From Candidatus Pelagibacter ubique HIMB140 (GTDB lineage Bacteria > Pseudomonadota > Alphaproteobacteria > Pelagibacterales > Pelagibacteraceae), in the NCBI RefSeq assembly GCF_025558165.1, contig NZ_LAMZ01000001.1:434001-498000 (forward strand): a stretch of 64,000 nucleotides of DNA, given 5' to 3'. Made by a program: the position numbers and the translations under genes. Below, in pieces: positions 34,713 through 44,632 of the stretch (position 1 is its first letter; the number at the start of each line of letters is the position of its first letter). A model generated the notes under the pieces. The model was given only the letters and a program-made list of their open reading frames with translations, was not told the DNA's origin and searched no databases.

Positions 34713-36156
34713 ATTTATCCTCTATTAGTTTATTTAATAATCTTACTCCATAACCGGTTGCTCCACCCGAATTCAATGCTCCTCCATATTTAGAGAAAGC
34801 CATTCCAGCTATATCTAGGTGAGCCCATGGTGTTTTATTTAAAATAAATCTTTGCAAAAATTGAGCAGCAGTTGTAGAGCCTGCTCCACCAACATAATTT
34901 ATATTTTGCATATCTGCATTTTTTGAGTTTATTAATTTATCAAAATTTTTATTTAAAGGCATTCTCCAAACCTTTTCTTCCACTTTTTCCCCAGCTTCAA
35001 TTAATTGTTTTGATAGTTTGTCATCATTAGAAAATAAACCTGCATACTCTGATCCTAAAGAAACAATAATTGCGCCTGTCAAGGTTGCTAAATCAACTAT
35101 AAATTTTGGTTTAAATTTTTTTTCTGTATAAGTAAGTGCGTCTGCAAGAACTAATCTGCCTTCGGCATCTGTATTCAAAATCTCTACTGTTTTTCCACTG
35201 TAAGATGTAACTATGTCTCCTGGTCTTTGAGCATTTCCACCTGGCATATTTTCTACTAACCCTACCACACCAACAGCATTAACTTTAGCTTTTCTAATAG
35301 CTAAACTTTTCATTAAACCAACAACAACAGCAGAACCAGCCATATCATAAGTCATATCTTCCATAAATTTTGCTGGCTTAAGTGAAATTCCTCCAGTATC
35401 AAAACAAACTCCTTTTCCTACAAACGCTAACGGTTTAGAGTTATCTTTTAAGCCCTTCCATTCCATGGTCACTAAATACGAGCCTCTAATACTTCCTTGA
35501 CCAACACCAAGTAGTGTATTCATTCCTAATTTTTTTAACTTCTTTTCATCATAAATGGTAACCTTTAAACCATTTTTATTTAAAGATTTTAATCTTTTTG
35601 CGTATTCATCAGGATTTAAAACATTACCAGGTTCTGAAACTAAGTCTCTAGTGTAGAATGTACCCTCTTCAACAGCTTGAAATTTAATCTGGTCTTTTTT
35701 AGAAGGAATGTTTTTTCCATTAACCATTAAAATCATTTTTGAATTATTCTTTTTACTTTTATATTTTTCAAACGAATAGGATTTTAGTTTTAGACCGTGC
35801 AAAAAATTTCCAACTAAATTATTTTTGTCATTTAAGGTATCTGTAAAAATATAAAATTGGTTAATTTTACTTTTCTTAAAAAGATCATAAAAATTTGCAC
35901 CTAAATTTTCGGTATCAAATGCACTAAGGTTTTTTTCAAATGAAACAAGAATAATGTTTTTTTTTGAATTTAAATTGTAAGAAATGATTTTCTTATTCAA
36001 GTCTCTTACTTTTAATAAATCGAAAACAAAAGAATATTCAGAAACGGAAAGGTATTTTTTTAAATTTGTTATATTAAACTTATCATCAACAAATAAAACA
36101 AGGTTATAAGAACCTTTTTTAGATAATTTTTTTTTATAATTAATTTGGATTGACAT
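34705..36156 (-). CDS. pepA: Cytosol (leucyl) aminopeptidase
   Basis: PepA is a two-metal M17 aminopeptidase. The 483-residue product has a variable N-terminal domain and a catalytic C-terminal half with GKGVCFDTGGISLKPA (metal and active-site lysine), MTYDMAGSA and NTDAEGRLVLADAL. In E. coli PepA also binds DNA, but a DNA-binding role here is only a possibility. It is read divergently from lptF; an 11-bp inverted repeat lies between the two starts. Confidence 0.95.
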   Translation of the reverse strand: MSIQINYKKKLSKKGSYNLVLFVDDKFNITNLKKYLSVSEYSFVFDLLKVRDLNKKIISYNLNSKKNIILVSFEKNLSAFDTENLGANFYDLFKKSKINQFYIFTDTLNDKNNLVGNFLHGLKLKSYSFEKYKSKKNNSKMILMVNGKNIPSKKDQIKFQAVEEGTFYTRDLVSEPGNVLNPDEYAKRLKSLNKNGLKVTIYDEKKLKKLGMNTLLGVGQGSIRGSYLVTMEWKGLKDNSKPLAFVGKGVCFDTGGISLKPAKFMEDMTYDMAGSAVVVGLMKSLAIRKAKVNAVGVVGLVENMPGGNAQRPGDIVTSYSGKTVEILNTDAEGRLVLADALTYTEKKFKPKFIVDLATLTGAIIVSLGSEYAGLFSNDDKLSKQLIEAGEKVEEKVWRMPLNKNFDKLINSKNADMQNINYVGGAGSTTAAQFLQRFILNKTPWAHLDIAGMAFSKYGGALNSGGATGYGVRLLNKLIEDKYE

Positions 36157-36157
36157 A

Positions 36158-36204
36158 AATTTTATTCACTCTCAATGAGATGAGTGCTATATATGAATAA
36201 AATT
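36158..36204. repeat. 11-bp inverted repeat between pepA and lptF
   Basis: AATTTTATTCA at 36158-36168 and TGAATAAAATT at 36194-36204 are exact complements separated by 25 bases. The arms fill most of the 59-base divergent gap, two bases from the pepA start and 11 bases from the lptF start. It could be an operator for both genes or an RNA hairpin. Confidence 0.55.
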
Positions 36205-36215
36205 ACCATTATTCA

Positions 36216-37349
36216 ATGAAAAAATTGTTATTTAGGAAATTACTTTTAGAATACTTATATTTCTTTTTGATAGCTCTCACTAGTTCGAGTGTAATTATTT
36301 GGGTTTTTCAATCAGTAAATTACTTAGATATAATGATTGAAGATGGAAGAGATTATATGGTTTACGTAAAATACTCATTATTAAATTTTCCAAAAATATT
36401 AAGCAAACTTTTACCATTTGTTCTTTTTTTTACTTTATTTTACGTAACAATCAGATTCGAAACTAACAATGAATTAATTATGTTCTGGAACTTTGGTGTT
36501 CATAAAATTGAACTTATCAATTTTATGATAAGAATTTCATTAGCACTTATGTTGATTCAAATATTTTTTTTAACTATCGTGGTACCTAAATCTCAGGATT
36601 TAGCCAAATCTTTTATACGATCTTCAAAAATAAATTTTTTCGAAAACTTTATCAAGCAACAAAAATTTAATGATACAATCAAAGGCGTAACTATTTTTAC
36701 AGAAAAAAAAGATAAAGATGGAAACTTATATAATTTATATTTAAAAAGAGAAACTGATAATGATAATTTCCAATTAACTTATGCTAAAAAAGGTATTTTT
36801 AAAGAATTTAAAAATGTTCCAGTTTTAGTATTGTATGATGGTGAAACAATAACAAATAAAAACAATGAACTCACAAACTTTAGTTTTTCAAAATATGATT
36901 TTCCATTAAATAAAATAGAAACTAATACTGTTACTTACAAAAAAACACAAGAATTATCCTCTTTAAAAATTTTTACATGTATAAAAAATCTTATTAATAC
37001 AAATTTTCAAAACGATTATAATAAAATTGAAAATTGTAGGATTGATAACTTAGAAAGTATATTTAAAGAAATTTATAAAAGACTAATCATACCTTTATAC
37101 ATACCTCTGTTAGTATTAGTAAATTATTTTTTAATATATTATTCAAAAGAGAATTTGAAATATAATCTATTTAAGTTAATTACTTTTTTTTCTGGGCTAG
37201 CGATTATTATTTTTTCAGAAACTACGATTAGATTAATTTCAAACAATATACTTATTAATTTATATATTTCATTGTTACCTATAATATTTTTCGTTTTTAT
37301 ATATTTAAAAAATTTGGTGACATTTAATTATAAGATAAAATCAAAATGA
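36216..37349 (+). CDS. lptF: LPS export permease LptF
   Basis: LptF forms with LptG the inner-membrane channel of the LptBFGC exporter that extracts lipopolysaccharide. The 377-residue product has about three N-terminal membrane segments, a periplasmic beta-jellyroll (about 125-275) and three C-terminal segments, as in the YjgP/YjgQ family. Segments KLLPFVLFFTLFYVTIRFETNNEL and VVPKSQDLAK support this. It overlaps lptG by four bases. Confidence 0.9.
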   Translation: MKKLLFRKLLLEYLYFFLIALTSSSVIIWVFQSVNYLDIMIEDGRDYMVYVKYSLLNFPKILSKLLPFVLFFTLFYVTIRFETNNELIMFWNFGVHKIELINFMIRISLALMLIQIFFLTIVVPKSQDLAKSFIRSSKINFFENFIKQQKFNDTIKGVTIFTEKKDKDGNLYNLYLKRETDNDNFQLTYAKKGIFKEFKNVPVLVLYDGETITNKNNELTNFSFSKYDFPLNKIETNTVTYKKTQELSSLKIFTCIKNLINTNFQNDYNKIENCRIDNLESIFKEIYKRLIIPLYIPLLVLVNYFLIYYSKENLKYNLFKLITFFSGLAIIIFSETTIRLISNNILINLYISLLPIIFFVFIYLKNLVTFNYKIKSK

Positions 37350-38419
37350 AAATTTATATAAAATTTTTAGTAAATAATTTTGTTAAATCTTTATTATTCG
37401 TCACAGCAATTATGTTATGTCTAGTCTTTATTTTAAATCTTTTGACTGAACTTGAATTTTTTAAAGATAAAAATATAGAAATAGTTTTACCTTTAATCCT
37501 ATCTTTTTTGAATTCTCCGTCAATGATATTTGATATGTTTCCATTTATATTTTTAATAAGTACACAGCTTTTCTTCATAAAGCTATTTCAAAATAATGAA
37601 ATTGAAATTTTTAAATATTCAGGTTTGAAAAATATTAATATTCTTACAATAATTAGCGTAACCTCGTTAGTCTTATCACTATTAATTTCAATTTTTTTTT
37701 ATCAGTTTTCTTCAAATTTGAAAAATTTCTATCTGGAAATAAAATCTAAATATACAAACGATGGAAAGTATCTGGCAGTAATAACTAATAATGGATTATG
37801 GATAAAAGATAAAATAAATAATAGCAATTTAATGATAAATTCATCAGAAGTTGAAAAAGATTTTTTGATAAATAACTTTATTACTGAGTTTGATAATAAC
37901 TATAATGTTGTAAGAAATATAAGAAGTGAAAAAATTAATATAAAAAATAAAAAATGGATTATCTATAATGCAAAAATATATGATAATAATAATTATGAAG
38001 TTAAAAAAAATTTTGAACTAGATACTAATTTTAATTATGAGAGAATTCAGAAATTATACTCAAATTTATCATCCTTAAATATAACTCAATTACTTGAATT
38101 AAGAGAAAATTATAAAAAATTAAATTATTCATTAACAGAAATTAATCTACAACTATTTAAATTAGCGTCTTATCCAATTAATTTATTATTGATGACTATT
38201 TTCTCCTTTTTAATAATGTTAAGAACAAAAAGACTTACAAACACAACCTTTCAAATTTCAATAGGATTATTTTTTTCAGTAATAATTTATTATTTTAACA
38301 ATTTTTTCTTTGTTATGGGTAACGCTGAAAAAATAACTGTAACAACAGCAATTTTTACACCTTTGCTTATTTTAACATTAATCAACTCTACTTTACTTAA
38401 TAAAATTAATGAAAAATAA
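37346..38419 (+). CDS. lptG: LPS export permease LptG
   Basis: The 357-residue partner of LptF, with the same layout: three N-terminal membrane segments, a periplasmic domain (about 120-265) and three C-terminal segments. The segment FDMFPFIFLISTQLFF with LFQNNEIEIFKYSGLKN is typical of LptG. It overlaps lptF by four bases and lptD by 11 bases, so the three transport genes are coupled. Confidence 0.9.
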   Translation: MKIYIKFLVNNFVKSLLFVTAIMLCLVFILNLLTELEFFKDKNIEIVLPLILSFLNSPSMIFDMFPFIFLISTQLFFIKLFQNNEIEIFKYSGLKNINILTIISVTSLVLSLLISIFFYQFSSNLKNFYLEIKSKYTNDGKYLAVITNNGLWIKDKINNSNLMINSSEVEKDFLINNFITEFDNNYNVVRNIRSEKINIKNKKWIIYNAKIYDNNNYEVKKNFELDTNFNYERIQKLYSNLSSLNITQLLELRENYKKLNYSLTEINLQLFKLASYPINLLLMTIFSFLIMLRTKRLTNTTFQISIGLFFSVIIYYFNNFFFVMGNAEKITVTTAIFTPLLILTLINSTLLNKINEK

Positions 38420-41042
38420 ATTCATAACTAGCTTGTTAATATTATTTTTTTTTAGTTTTTCTACTTTTTCAAGTAGTGAAACACAAATTACTTTAAATGT
38501 TACTGAAATAGAAATAATTAATGAAGGAAAGACAATTAAAGGTTTAAATAAAGGTTCAGCAATTGCAGACAATGGTTTGAAAATTGAGGCTAATTCATTC
38601 ATATACTTCAAGGAAAAAAATATCTTGCATGCGGAAGGAAAGGTAAAAGTTTTTGATCGTAATAAAGATATTGAGATTTATGCAAATAAAATTATCTATG
38701 AAAAGAATGATGCTTTTATCAATACCGAAGGTAATTCAAGAGCAATTTATAATATAAATCAATTAATCACAGCTTCATATTTTCAATTTGATATTTCTAA
38801 AAATATTTTAACAGCAAAAGGCAATGTTTTTGTAGAGGATAAACTTAATCAACACAACTTATCTGCAAACAAATTAACATATTTTAAGAAAGATGAAAAA
38901 ATGACTACCAAGGGTAGTACTTTGATGAACATAAAAAATGATTATAAAATTGAAAGTAAGGACCTTATATACTTAATTAAAGAAAATAATTTAAATTCAG
39001 AGTATGAAACAAAAATAACAGATACCAAAAATCAGGTATTTAATTTAAGTAAGTTTAATTATTCTATAGAACATCAAATACTTAAAGGAGAGAAAATTCT
39101 AATTGTAACAGATTATAGTTTACCTGATAGTGATAAATTTTATTTTTCAAATGCAATAATTGATTTAAAAAACCAAAAATTTGCAGGCACTGATGTAAAA
39201 ATAAATATCCAGAAGAATGCATTTAACAATTCTGAGAATGATCCTAGATTAAGAGGTGTTTCTGTCCAAGGAAACCATAATAAAATAAAATTAAATAAAG
39301 GTATATTTACTAGCTGTAATCAAAATGAAGAATGTCCTCCTTGGTCAATTCAAGCTAGCAAAATAGAGCATGACAGAGAAAAAAAACAATTAACTTACGA
39401 AAATGCAGTATTAAATATCTTTGATGTACCCATCCTATATTTTCCTAAATTTTTTCATCCAGATCCGTCGGTGAATAGACAATCTGGTTTTTTGAAACCT
39501 AAATTAAATAACTCAAATATTCTTGGCAGTTCATTGACAATACCATACTATAAAGTGCTATCAAATAATAAAGACTTAACAATTAAACCATCTTTATTTG
39601 ATAATAATACTAAAATCTTACAAACTGAATATAGACAAAAAAACTCTAATTCTTCATTAGTTACTGATGTTGGATTTGTAAACAATTTTAAGTCAAACTC
39701 TACAAAAAAAACTAAAAATTTATCTCATTTTTTTGGTAAATTTGATTTAGACTTAAAATTTATTAATTTTTCAACTAGCGAATTATCAGCAAATATAGAG
39801 AGAGTCTCTAGCGATACATACTTAAAGATTTTTGATAATTTTATTACTACTTCAAAAGTAAGGCCCGAAAATTTTGACAAATTAAATAATAATCTAAAAT
39901 TATTTTTAACTAATGAGAGTTTCAACTTCGAAAGTGGTGTAGAAACTTATGAAACACTTAATATGAAAGGTAGTGACAGATATCAATATATTTTGCCATA
40001 TTATAATTTTGATAAATCAATATCAGAAAATTTTTTTTCGGGAAATATAAGTTTTTCATCAAGTGGAAGTAACGAACTAAACGAAACAAATAAATTAAAA
40101 ACTAACTTAATAAACGATATTGTTTATGAAAGTAAAGAATACTACTCGGATAATGGTTTTAAAAGTAAATTAAATTTTAATTTAAAAAATACTAATATTA
40201 CTTCTAAAAATAGCTCTAAATATAAATCAAGTCTTCAATCAGAACTTAATAGTTTAATTAATGCAGAGATAGCTTTACCATTACAAAAAGAAACTGAGAA
40301 ATATTCAAATTTCTTAGAACCTAAAATATCCCTTAGGATTAATCCTTCCGATATGAAAAATTATACAGACACAGATAACAAAGTAAATATTAATAGTTTA
40401 TTTTTAGAAAACAGATTAGGTTTAGTGGACACCTTGGAAGCAGGAAGATCTTTAACAGTAGGTTTAAATTATAAAAATGAAAAAAAAGAAACTTTAGAAA
40501 AAATAAACAACTATTTTGAATTAAAACTTGGAACTGTTTTTAGAGACAAGGAAGAAAATATGATACCAAAGAAATCTACATTGAATAGAAAAAGCTCAAA
40601 TCTTTTTGGCTCAATTGAGAATAAAATTTCAGATAAAATTAGTTTTAATTATAATTTTTCAATAGATAATGATTATTCTACTTTTGAATATAATGACATA
40701 AGTGCAACATATTCTAATAACAATTTAATTACTACATTTGGATTTATTGAAGAAAGTGGTGAAATTGGTGATGCTAATGTTTTTAGTAACTCTTTAACTT
40801 ATAAATTTAATGCAAAAAATTCTTTTACTTTTAATACAAGAAGAAATAGGAAGCTAAATTTAACTGAATATTACGATTTGGTTTACCAATATAAATATGA
40901 TTGTTTAGCGGCGGGGATAAAGTATAATAAGAAATATTATTCTGATGGAGATTTAAAACCTTCCGAAAACCTACTTTTCACAATTACTTTATTTCCATTA
41001 ACAAATTATGAGTATGATGCTAAAGAATTTTTAGGAAATTAA
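38409..41042 (+). CDS. lptD: LPS-assembly outer membrane protein LptD
   Basis: LptD inserts lipopolysaccharide into the outer leaflet. The 877-residue product has a signal peptide (about 1-24), an OstA/LptA-like beta-jellyroll (about 40-240) and a long barrel domain. The conserved segment FTSCNQNEECPPWSIQASKI and ILYFPKFFHPDPSVNRQSGFL mark the junction with the barrel. Cysteines near residues 304-310 and one near the C-terminus (YKYDCLAAGIKY) could form the disulfides needed for assembly. The next gene is a SurA-type chaperone, a partner in folding. Confidence 0.92.
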   Translation: MKNKFITSLLILFFFSFSTFSSSETQITLNVTEIEIINEGKTIKGLNKGSAIADNGLKIEANSFIYFKEKNILHAEGKVKVFDRNKDIEIYANKIIYEKNDAFINTEGNSRAIYNINQLITASYFQFDISKNILTAKGNVFVEDKLNQHNLSANKLTYFKKDEKMTTKGSTLMNIKNDYKIESKDLIYLIKENNLNSEYETKITDTKNQVFNLSKFNYSIEHQILKGEKILIVTDYSLPDSDKFYFSNAIIDLKNQKFAGTDVKINIQKNAFNNSENDPRLRGVSVQGNHNKIKLNKGIFTSCNQNEECPPWSIQASKIEHDREKKQLTYENAVLNIFDVPILYFPKFFHPDPSVNRQSGFLKPKLNNSNILGSSLTIPYYKVLSNNKDLTIKPSLFDNNTKILQTEYRQKNSNSSLVTDVGFVNNFKSNSTKKTKNLSHFFGKFDLDLKFINFSTSELSANIERVSSDTYLKIFDNFITTSKVRPENFDKLNNNLKLFLTNESFNFESGVETYETLNMKGSDRYQYILPYYNFDKSISENFFSGNISFSSSGSNELNETNKLKTNLINDIVYESKEYYSDNGFKSKLNFNLKNTNITSKNSSKYKSSLQSELNSLINAEIALPLQKETEKYSNFLEPKISLRINPSDMKNYTDTDNKVNINSLFLENRLGLVDTLEAGRSLTVGLNYKNEKKETLEKINNYFELKLGTVFRDKEENMIPKKSTLNRKSSNLFGSIENKISDKISFNYNFSIDNDYSTFEYNDISATYSNNNLITTFGFIEESGEIGDANVFSNSLTYKFNAKNSFTFNTRRNRKLNLTEYYDLVYQYKYDCLAAGIKYNKKYYSDGDLKPSENLLFTITLFPLTNYEYDAKEFLGN

Positions 41043-41044
41043 TT

Positions 41045-41977
41045 ATGCTAATAAAAAAATTATATATAATAATATTTTTTTTTTTATTTATATTCACTAA
41101 TAATTTAAAATCTATAGCAAGTGAAAATAAGATTTTAATAAAAGTAAATAACGAAATAATTTCATCTTATGATCTCTTCATAGAAATAAGTTATCTAAGT
41201 ACTATTAATAAAAACCTTAAAAACTTACAGCCTGAAAACTACATTGAAATTGCAAAAAATTCTTTGATTAGAGAAAAAATTAAGGAAATAGAATTAAAAA
41301 AAATTTTAAAAACTATAGAAATTGAAAGTGATCAGCTAGATTCAATCACTTTAAATTATTTTAAAAGATTTGGAATTAATTCGTTAGAAAACTTTAATAA
41401 CTATTTTTTAGAAAGAAAAATTGACCCAGAAATTATAAGAAAAAAAATTTCAATAGAAATACTTTGGAATCAACTAATTTTTTCTAAGTTTAATGATAAG
41501 GTTAAAATTGATAAAAAATTAATAGAAAAAGAAATTAAAAAAAACAATGTTCAAAAAGAATATTTATTATCTGAAATCTTATTTAATCTTAAAGAAAATG
41601 AAAAATTAGAAAATAAATTTAATCAAATTAAATTTGAAATCAGTGAGAAAGGTTTTGGACAAGCAGCATTAATTTATAGTTTATCAGATACATCTAAAAC
41701 TGAAGGAAAATTAGGATGGGTTAAAAGCTCGGTGTTAAGCAAAGAAATTGAGAAAAATTTATCTACTACAAATGTAGGTAATATAACTGATCCAATAGTT
41801 CTACCAGGTGGTTTTTTAATTTTAAAAATTGAAGACCTTAGAGAGTCAATTAAAGAATATGATATAGAAAAAGAAGTTGATTTTATTATTAAAAAAAAAA
41901 CAGAACAACAACTAAATCAATTTTCAAATATTCACTTAAAAAAATTAACAAAAGATATCCAAATCAATGAACTTTAA
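41045..41977 (+). CDS. surA: SurA-like periplasmic chaperone with parvulin domain
   Basis: A 310-residue exported protein with an N-terminal signal (about 4-26), a SurA N-like region (KILIKVNNEIISSYDL) and one parvulin domain (about 170-275; segments YLLSEILF, GFGQAALIYS, and GKLGWVKSSVL). SurA folds outer-membrane proteins such as LptD, which is encoded just upstream. Only one PPIase-like domain is visible, against two in E. coli SurA. The gene overlaps pdxA by 11 bases. Confidence 0.85.
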   Translation: MLIKKLYIIIFFFLFIFTNNLKSIASENKILIKVNNEIISSYDLFIEISYLSTINKNLKNLQPENYIEIAKNSLIREKIKEIELKKILKTIEIESDQLDSITLNYFKRFGINSLENFNNYFLERKIDPEIIRKKISIEILWNQLIFSKFNDKVKIDKKLIEKEIKKNNVQKEYLLSEILFNLKENEKLENKFNQIKFEISEKGFGQAALIYSLSDTSKTEGKLGWVKSSVLSKEIEKNLSTTNVGNITDPIVLPGGFLILKIEDLRESIKEYDIEKEVDFIIKKKTEQQLNQFSNIHLKKLTKDIQINEL

Positions 41978-42929
41978 GCCAATTTTAATTGTTGCTGGAG
42001 AACCTAATAGTGTTTTTTTTGAAATTTTTTTTAAAGCTATAAAGAAAAATATCAAAAGTCCAATAATTTTGATTGCATCATACAATTTACTGATTTTGCA
42101 AATGAAAAAACTTAAAATTAATAAAAAAATTAAATTAATTGATTTAAAAAAAATTGAAAAATATCCCATTGACAATAAAGTAATAAATTTAATAAACGTA
42201 AACTTTAATCAAAAAAGACCCTTTGAGAAAATTTCAAAAAAATCAAATAATTATATCGATAAATCTTTTTTTATTGCTACCAAACTTATTAAACAAGGAG
42301 TTACCGATAAACTAATAAATGGTCCAATATCTAAAAAAACTTTTTTGAATAAAAAAAAGTTAGGTATTACTGAGTATATTTCAGATAAATTTCATGTTAA
42401 AAATAAAGCAATGTTAATTTACAATAAAAAACTTGCTGTATGTCCTCTAACAACCCATGTTCCTCTAAAATATGTTCCAAAAAGAATAAGCAAAAACCTT
42501 ATTATCGAAAAAATAAAACTTATTAATAATTTCTATAAACAGAAATTAAATTTTAAACCTAAAATAGCTGTATTAGGGCTCAATCCTCATTGTGAAACCA
42601 TAAGTAATTTTGATGAGGATAAAAAAATAATTTCTCCTGCAGTAGCTTTTTTTAAAGGTAAGAAATATAGTGTTCATGGACCGTATTCGTCTGATACAAT
42701 TTTTTTAAAACAAAATAGAACAAAATTTGATGTAATAATTGGTATGTATCATGATCAAGTTTTATCACCGTTAAAAACGCTATTTGAGTACGATGCGATA
42801 AATATTACCTTAGGATTACCATTTATAAGAATATCTCCTGATCATGGACCAAATGAACATATGCTTGGAAAAAATAAGTCAAACCCTCTTAGTTTAATAA
42901 GAGCTATCTCATTTTTAGATAAAAATTGA
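41967..42929 (+). CDS. pdxA: 4-hydroxythreonine-4-phosphate dehydrogenase
   Basis: PdxA acts in pyridoxal phosphate synthesis. The 320-residue product has the opening PILIVAGEPNSVFFEIFFKA, GPISKKTF, the metal-binding histidine segment TTHVPLKYVP, LNPHCE, and MYHDQVLSPLKTLF with the second metal site. The final motif SPDHGPNEHML differs from the more common VDHGTA pattern. The neighbourhood surA-pdxA-rsmA is the classical proteobacterial order. Its TGA is overlapped by the TTG start of rsmA. Confidence 0.9.
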   Translation: MNFKPILIVAGEPNSVFFEIFFKAIKKNIKSPIILIASYNLLILQMKKLKINKKIKLIDLKKIEKYPIDNKVINLINVNFNQKRPFEKISKKSNNYIDKSFFIATKLIKQGVTDKLINGPISKKTFLNKKKLGITEYISDKFHVKNKAMLIYNKKLAVCPLTTHVPLKYVPKRISKNLIIEKIKLINNFYKQKLNFKPKIAVLGLNPHCETISNFDEDKKIISPAVAFFKGKKYSVHGPYSSDTIFLKQNRTKFDVIIGMYHDQVLSPLKTLFEYDAINITLGLPFIRISPDHGPNEHMLGKNKSNPLSLIRAISFLDKN

Positions 42930-43711
42930 TAAGAGCAAAAAAAAGTTTAGGTCAAAACTTCCTAATTGATGATATTATTTTAAAGCAAATAGTTAATTGT
43001 GTTGAAATTGAAAAAAAAAATATTTTAGAAATAGGTCCAGGTACAGGTAATCTTACAAAATATATTTTAGATAAAAAACCAAAAAAAGTTACTGTTATTG
43101 AAAAAGATAATAATTTAGCGAAAGATTTAAATTTACGATTTAAACAAAAATTAAACATTATAAATAATGATATCTTAAATGTGGATGAAACCTCGTTGTT
43201 TAAAGATAAAACGTTAGTATTTGGAAATTTACCTTATAACATATCAACAGAAATATTAAGTAAATGGATAATAAATCTTAAAGATAATTTCTGGTTTGAA
43301 AATCTTGTTTTAATGTTTCAAAAAGAAGTAGCTAACAGAATTATATCTAATTATAATAATTCAAATTATGGAAGATTGTCAATTTTAGTTAATTGGAAAT
43401 TAAAGGTAAAAAAAGTATGTGATATAAAACCTACTTCCTTCAATCCAATACCAAAAATAGATAGCAGCTTACTAATATTTAGTCCTAGAGAAAACTTTTA
43501 TAAAATAAAAAATCCAAAAAATTTAGAAAAAATTACGAGAATATTTTTTAATAATAGAAGAAAAATGATTAAAAAACCATATAATCAAATTTTTAACGGA
43601 GATCAAAAAGTTTTAGAAAAACTAAAATTAGATTTAAATCTTAGACCTCAAAATTTAGGTTTTGATATTTATTACAAATTAACTGAAGAATATGAAAAAT
43701 TAACCAGTTAA
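42926..43711 (+). CDS. rsmA: 16S rRNA dimethyladenosine transferase RsmA (KsgA)
   Basis: RsmA dimethylates two adenines near the 3' end of 16S rRNA. The 261-residue product starts with TTG, inside TTGA overlapping the pdxA stop, and reads [15 protein letters not shown], the standard N-terminus. SAM-binding motif [11 protein letters not shown] and catalytic NLPYNIS are intact. The length is normal. The 3' end overlaps the convergent gmk by 12 bases. Confidence 0.95.
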   Translation: MIRAKKSLGQNFLIDDIILKQIVNCVEIEKKNILEIGPGTGNLTKYILDKKPKKVTVIEKDNNLAKDLNLRFKQKLNIINNDILNVDETSLFKDKTLVFGNLPYNISTEILSKWIINLKDNFWFENLVLMFQKEVANRIISNYNNSNYGRLSILVNWKLKVKKVCDIKPTSFNPIPKIDSSLLIFSPRENFYKIKNPKNLEKITRIFFNNRRKMIKKPYNQIFNGDQKVLEKLKLDLNLRPQNLGFDIYYKLTEEYEKLTS

Positions 43712-44332
43712 TTTTTCGACATGTTCTCTAATAAAATTTAAATCATAATCTTTTGAGCCATTATTGATTTCTGCTTCAATTAAATTTTCAATTTTTTCAA
43801 AACACTTCTTAATATCATCGTTAATCACTACATAATCATAATTTATCCAATGCAATACATCTCTTTCGAATTGTTTCATTCTTTCATCTGCAATTAGTTT
43901 ATCTTTCATATCTCTGTTTGAGAGTCTTTTAAACAAAACCTCTTTGCTTGGTGGAAGTATGAAGAAAGTGATTAATTTATAATCTAATTTTTTATTTTTT
44001 ATTTGATCAGCACCTTGCCAGTCAATATCAAATAAAATATTTTTACCTGCATTTAAATTATTTATAACTGGTGTTCTTGTGGTACCATATAAATTATTAA
44101 ATACTTTTGCGTACTCAAGGAATTCTTCGTTTTTTATCAACCTTTTAAATTCCTCATCTTTAACAAAAAAGTAATCTTTATTGTGTTCTTCGCCAGGTCT
44201 TGGGTTTCTTGTGGTGTGTGATATGGAAGTAACAAAATTGTCTTTTTTAGACAATAAGTTAACGAGAGTGGTCTTTCCTGCTCCAGATGGAGAGGAAAGT
44301 ATAATCATGACCCCATCATTTTTTGAGGACAT
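43700..44332 (-). CDS. gmk: Guanylate kinase
   Basis: Gmk converts GMP to GDP. The 210-residue product has Walker [11 protein letters not shown] near residue 12, the GMP-binding [11 protein letters not shown] segment, [10 protein letters not shown] and LSNRDMKDK. The length is usual. It follows acpP by 8 bases, placing it in the fabD-fabG-acpP run. Confidence 0.96.
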   Translation of the reverse strand: MSSKNDGVMIILSSPSGAGKTTLVNLLSKKDNFVTSISHTTRNPRPGEEHNKDYFFVKDEEFKRLIKNEEFLEYAKVFNNLYGTTRTPVINNLNAGKNILFDIDWQGADQIKNKKLDYKLITFFILPPSKEVLFKRLSNRDMKDKLIADERMKQFERDVLHWINYDYVVINDDIKKCFEKIENLIEAEINNGSKDYDLNFIREHVEKLTG

Positions 44333-44340
44333 TAAAATTT

Positions 44341-44580
44341 CTAGTTAGCTTTTCCTTCGATAAATTTAACTGCATCTCCCACAGTTAAAATTTTCTCAGC
44401 TTCGCTATCTGAAATCTCAGATCCAAACTCTTCTTCAAAAGCCATCACCAATTCAACAGTATCTAAGCTATCAGCACCTAAATCATCTATAAAACTAGAC
44501 TCTTCAGTTACTTTAGCTTCATCAATACCTAGGTGATCTGCTACAATTTTTTTTACTTTGCTTGAAACGTCTTCTGACAT
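44341..44580 (-). CDS. acpP: Acyl carrier protein
   Basis: A 79-residue acidic carrier that holds growing acyl chains on phosphopantetheine attached to Ser38 in [10 protein letters not shown]. The start has a clear ribosome site (AAGGATCAAT before ATG). It is expected to be one of the most abundant proteins, and a strong promoter lies just upstream, overlapping the fabG stop. It is followed by gmk. Confidence 0.97.
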   Translation of the reverse strand: MSEDVSSKVKKIVADHLGIDEAKVTEESSFIDDLGADSLDTVELVMAFEEEFGSEISDSEAEKILTVGDAVKFIEGKAN

Positions 44581-44604
44581 ATTGATCCTTTTTGTTATAT
44601 TTCG

Positions 44605-44632
44605 TTAATAGTTTAAAAAGCTATTTTGTCAA
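44605..44632 (-). promoter_or_regulatory. acpP promoter overlapping the fabG stop codon
   Basis: On the reverse strand a consensus TTGACA (44632-44627) contains the TGA stop of fabG, followed after 16 bases by TATTAA (44610-44605), about 25 bases upstream of the acpP ATG. This would allow acpP to be expressed more strongly than the fab genes ahead of it. Confidence 0.65.

Noticed and set aside
42926..43711. rsmA as a truncated gene because no ATG start exists
   Set aside because: The TTG start overlapping the pdxA stop gives the complete canonical N-terminus.
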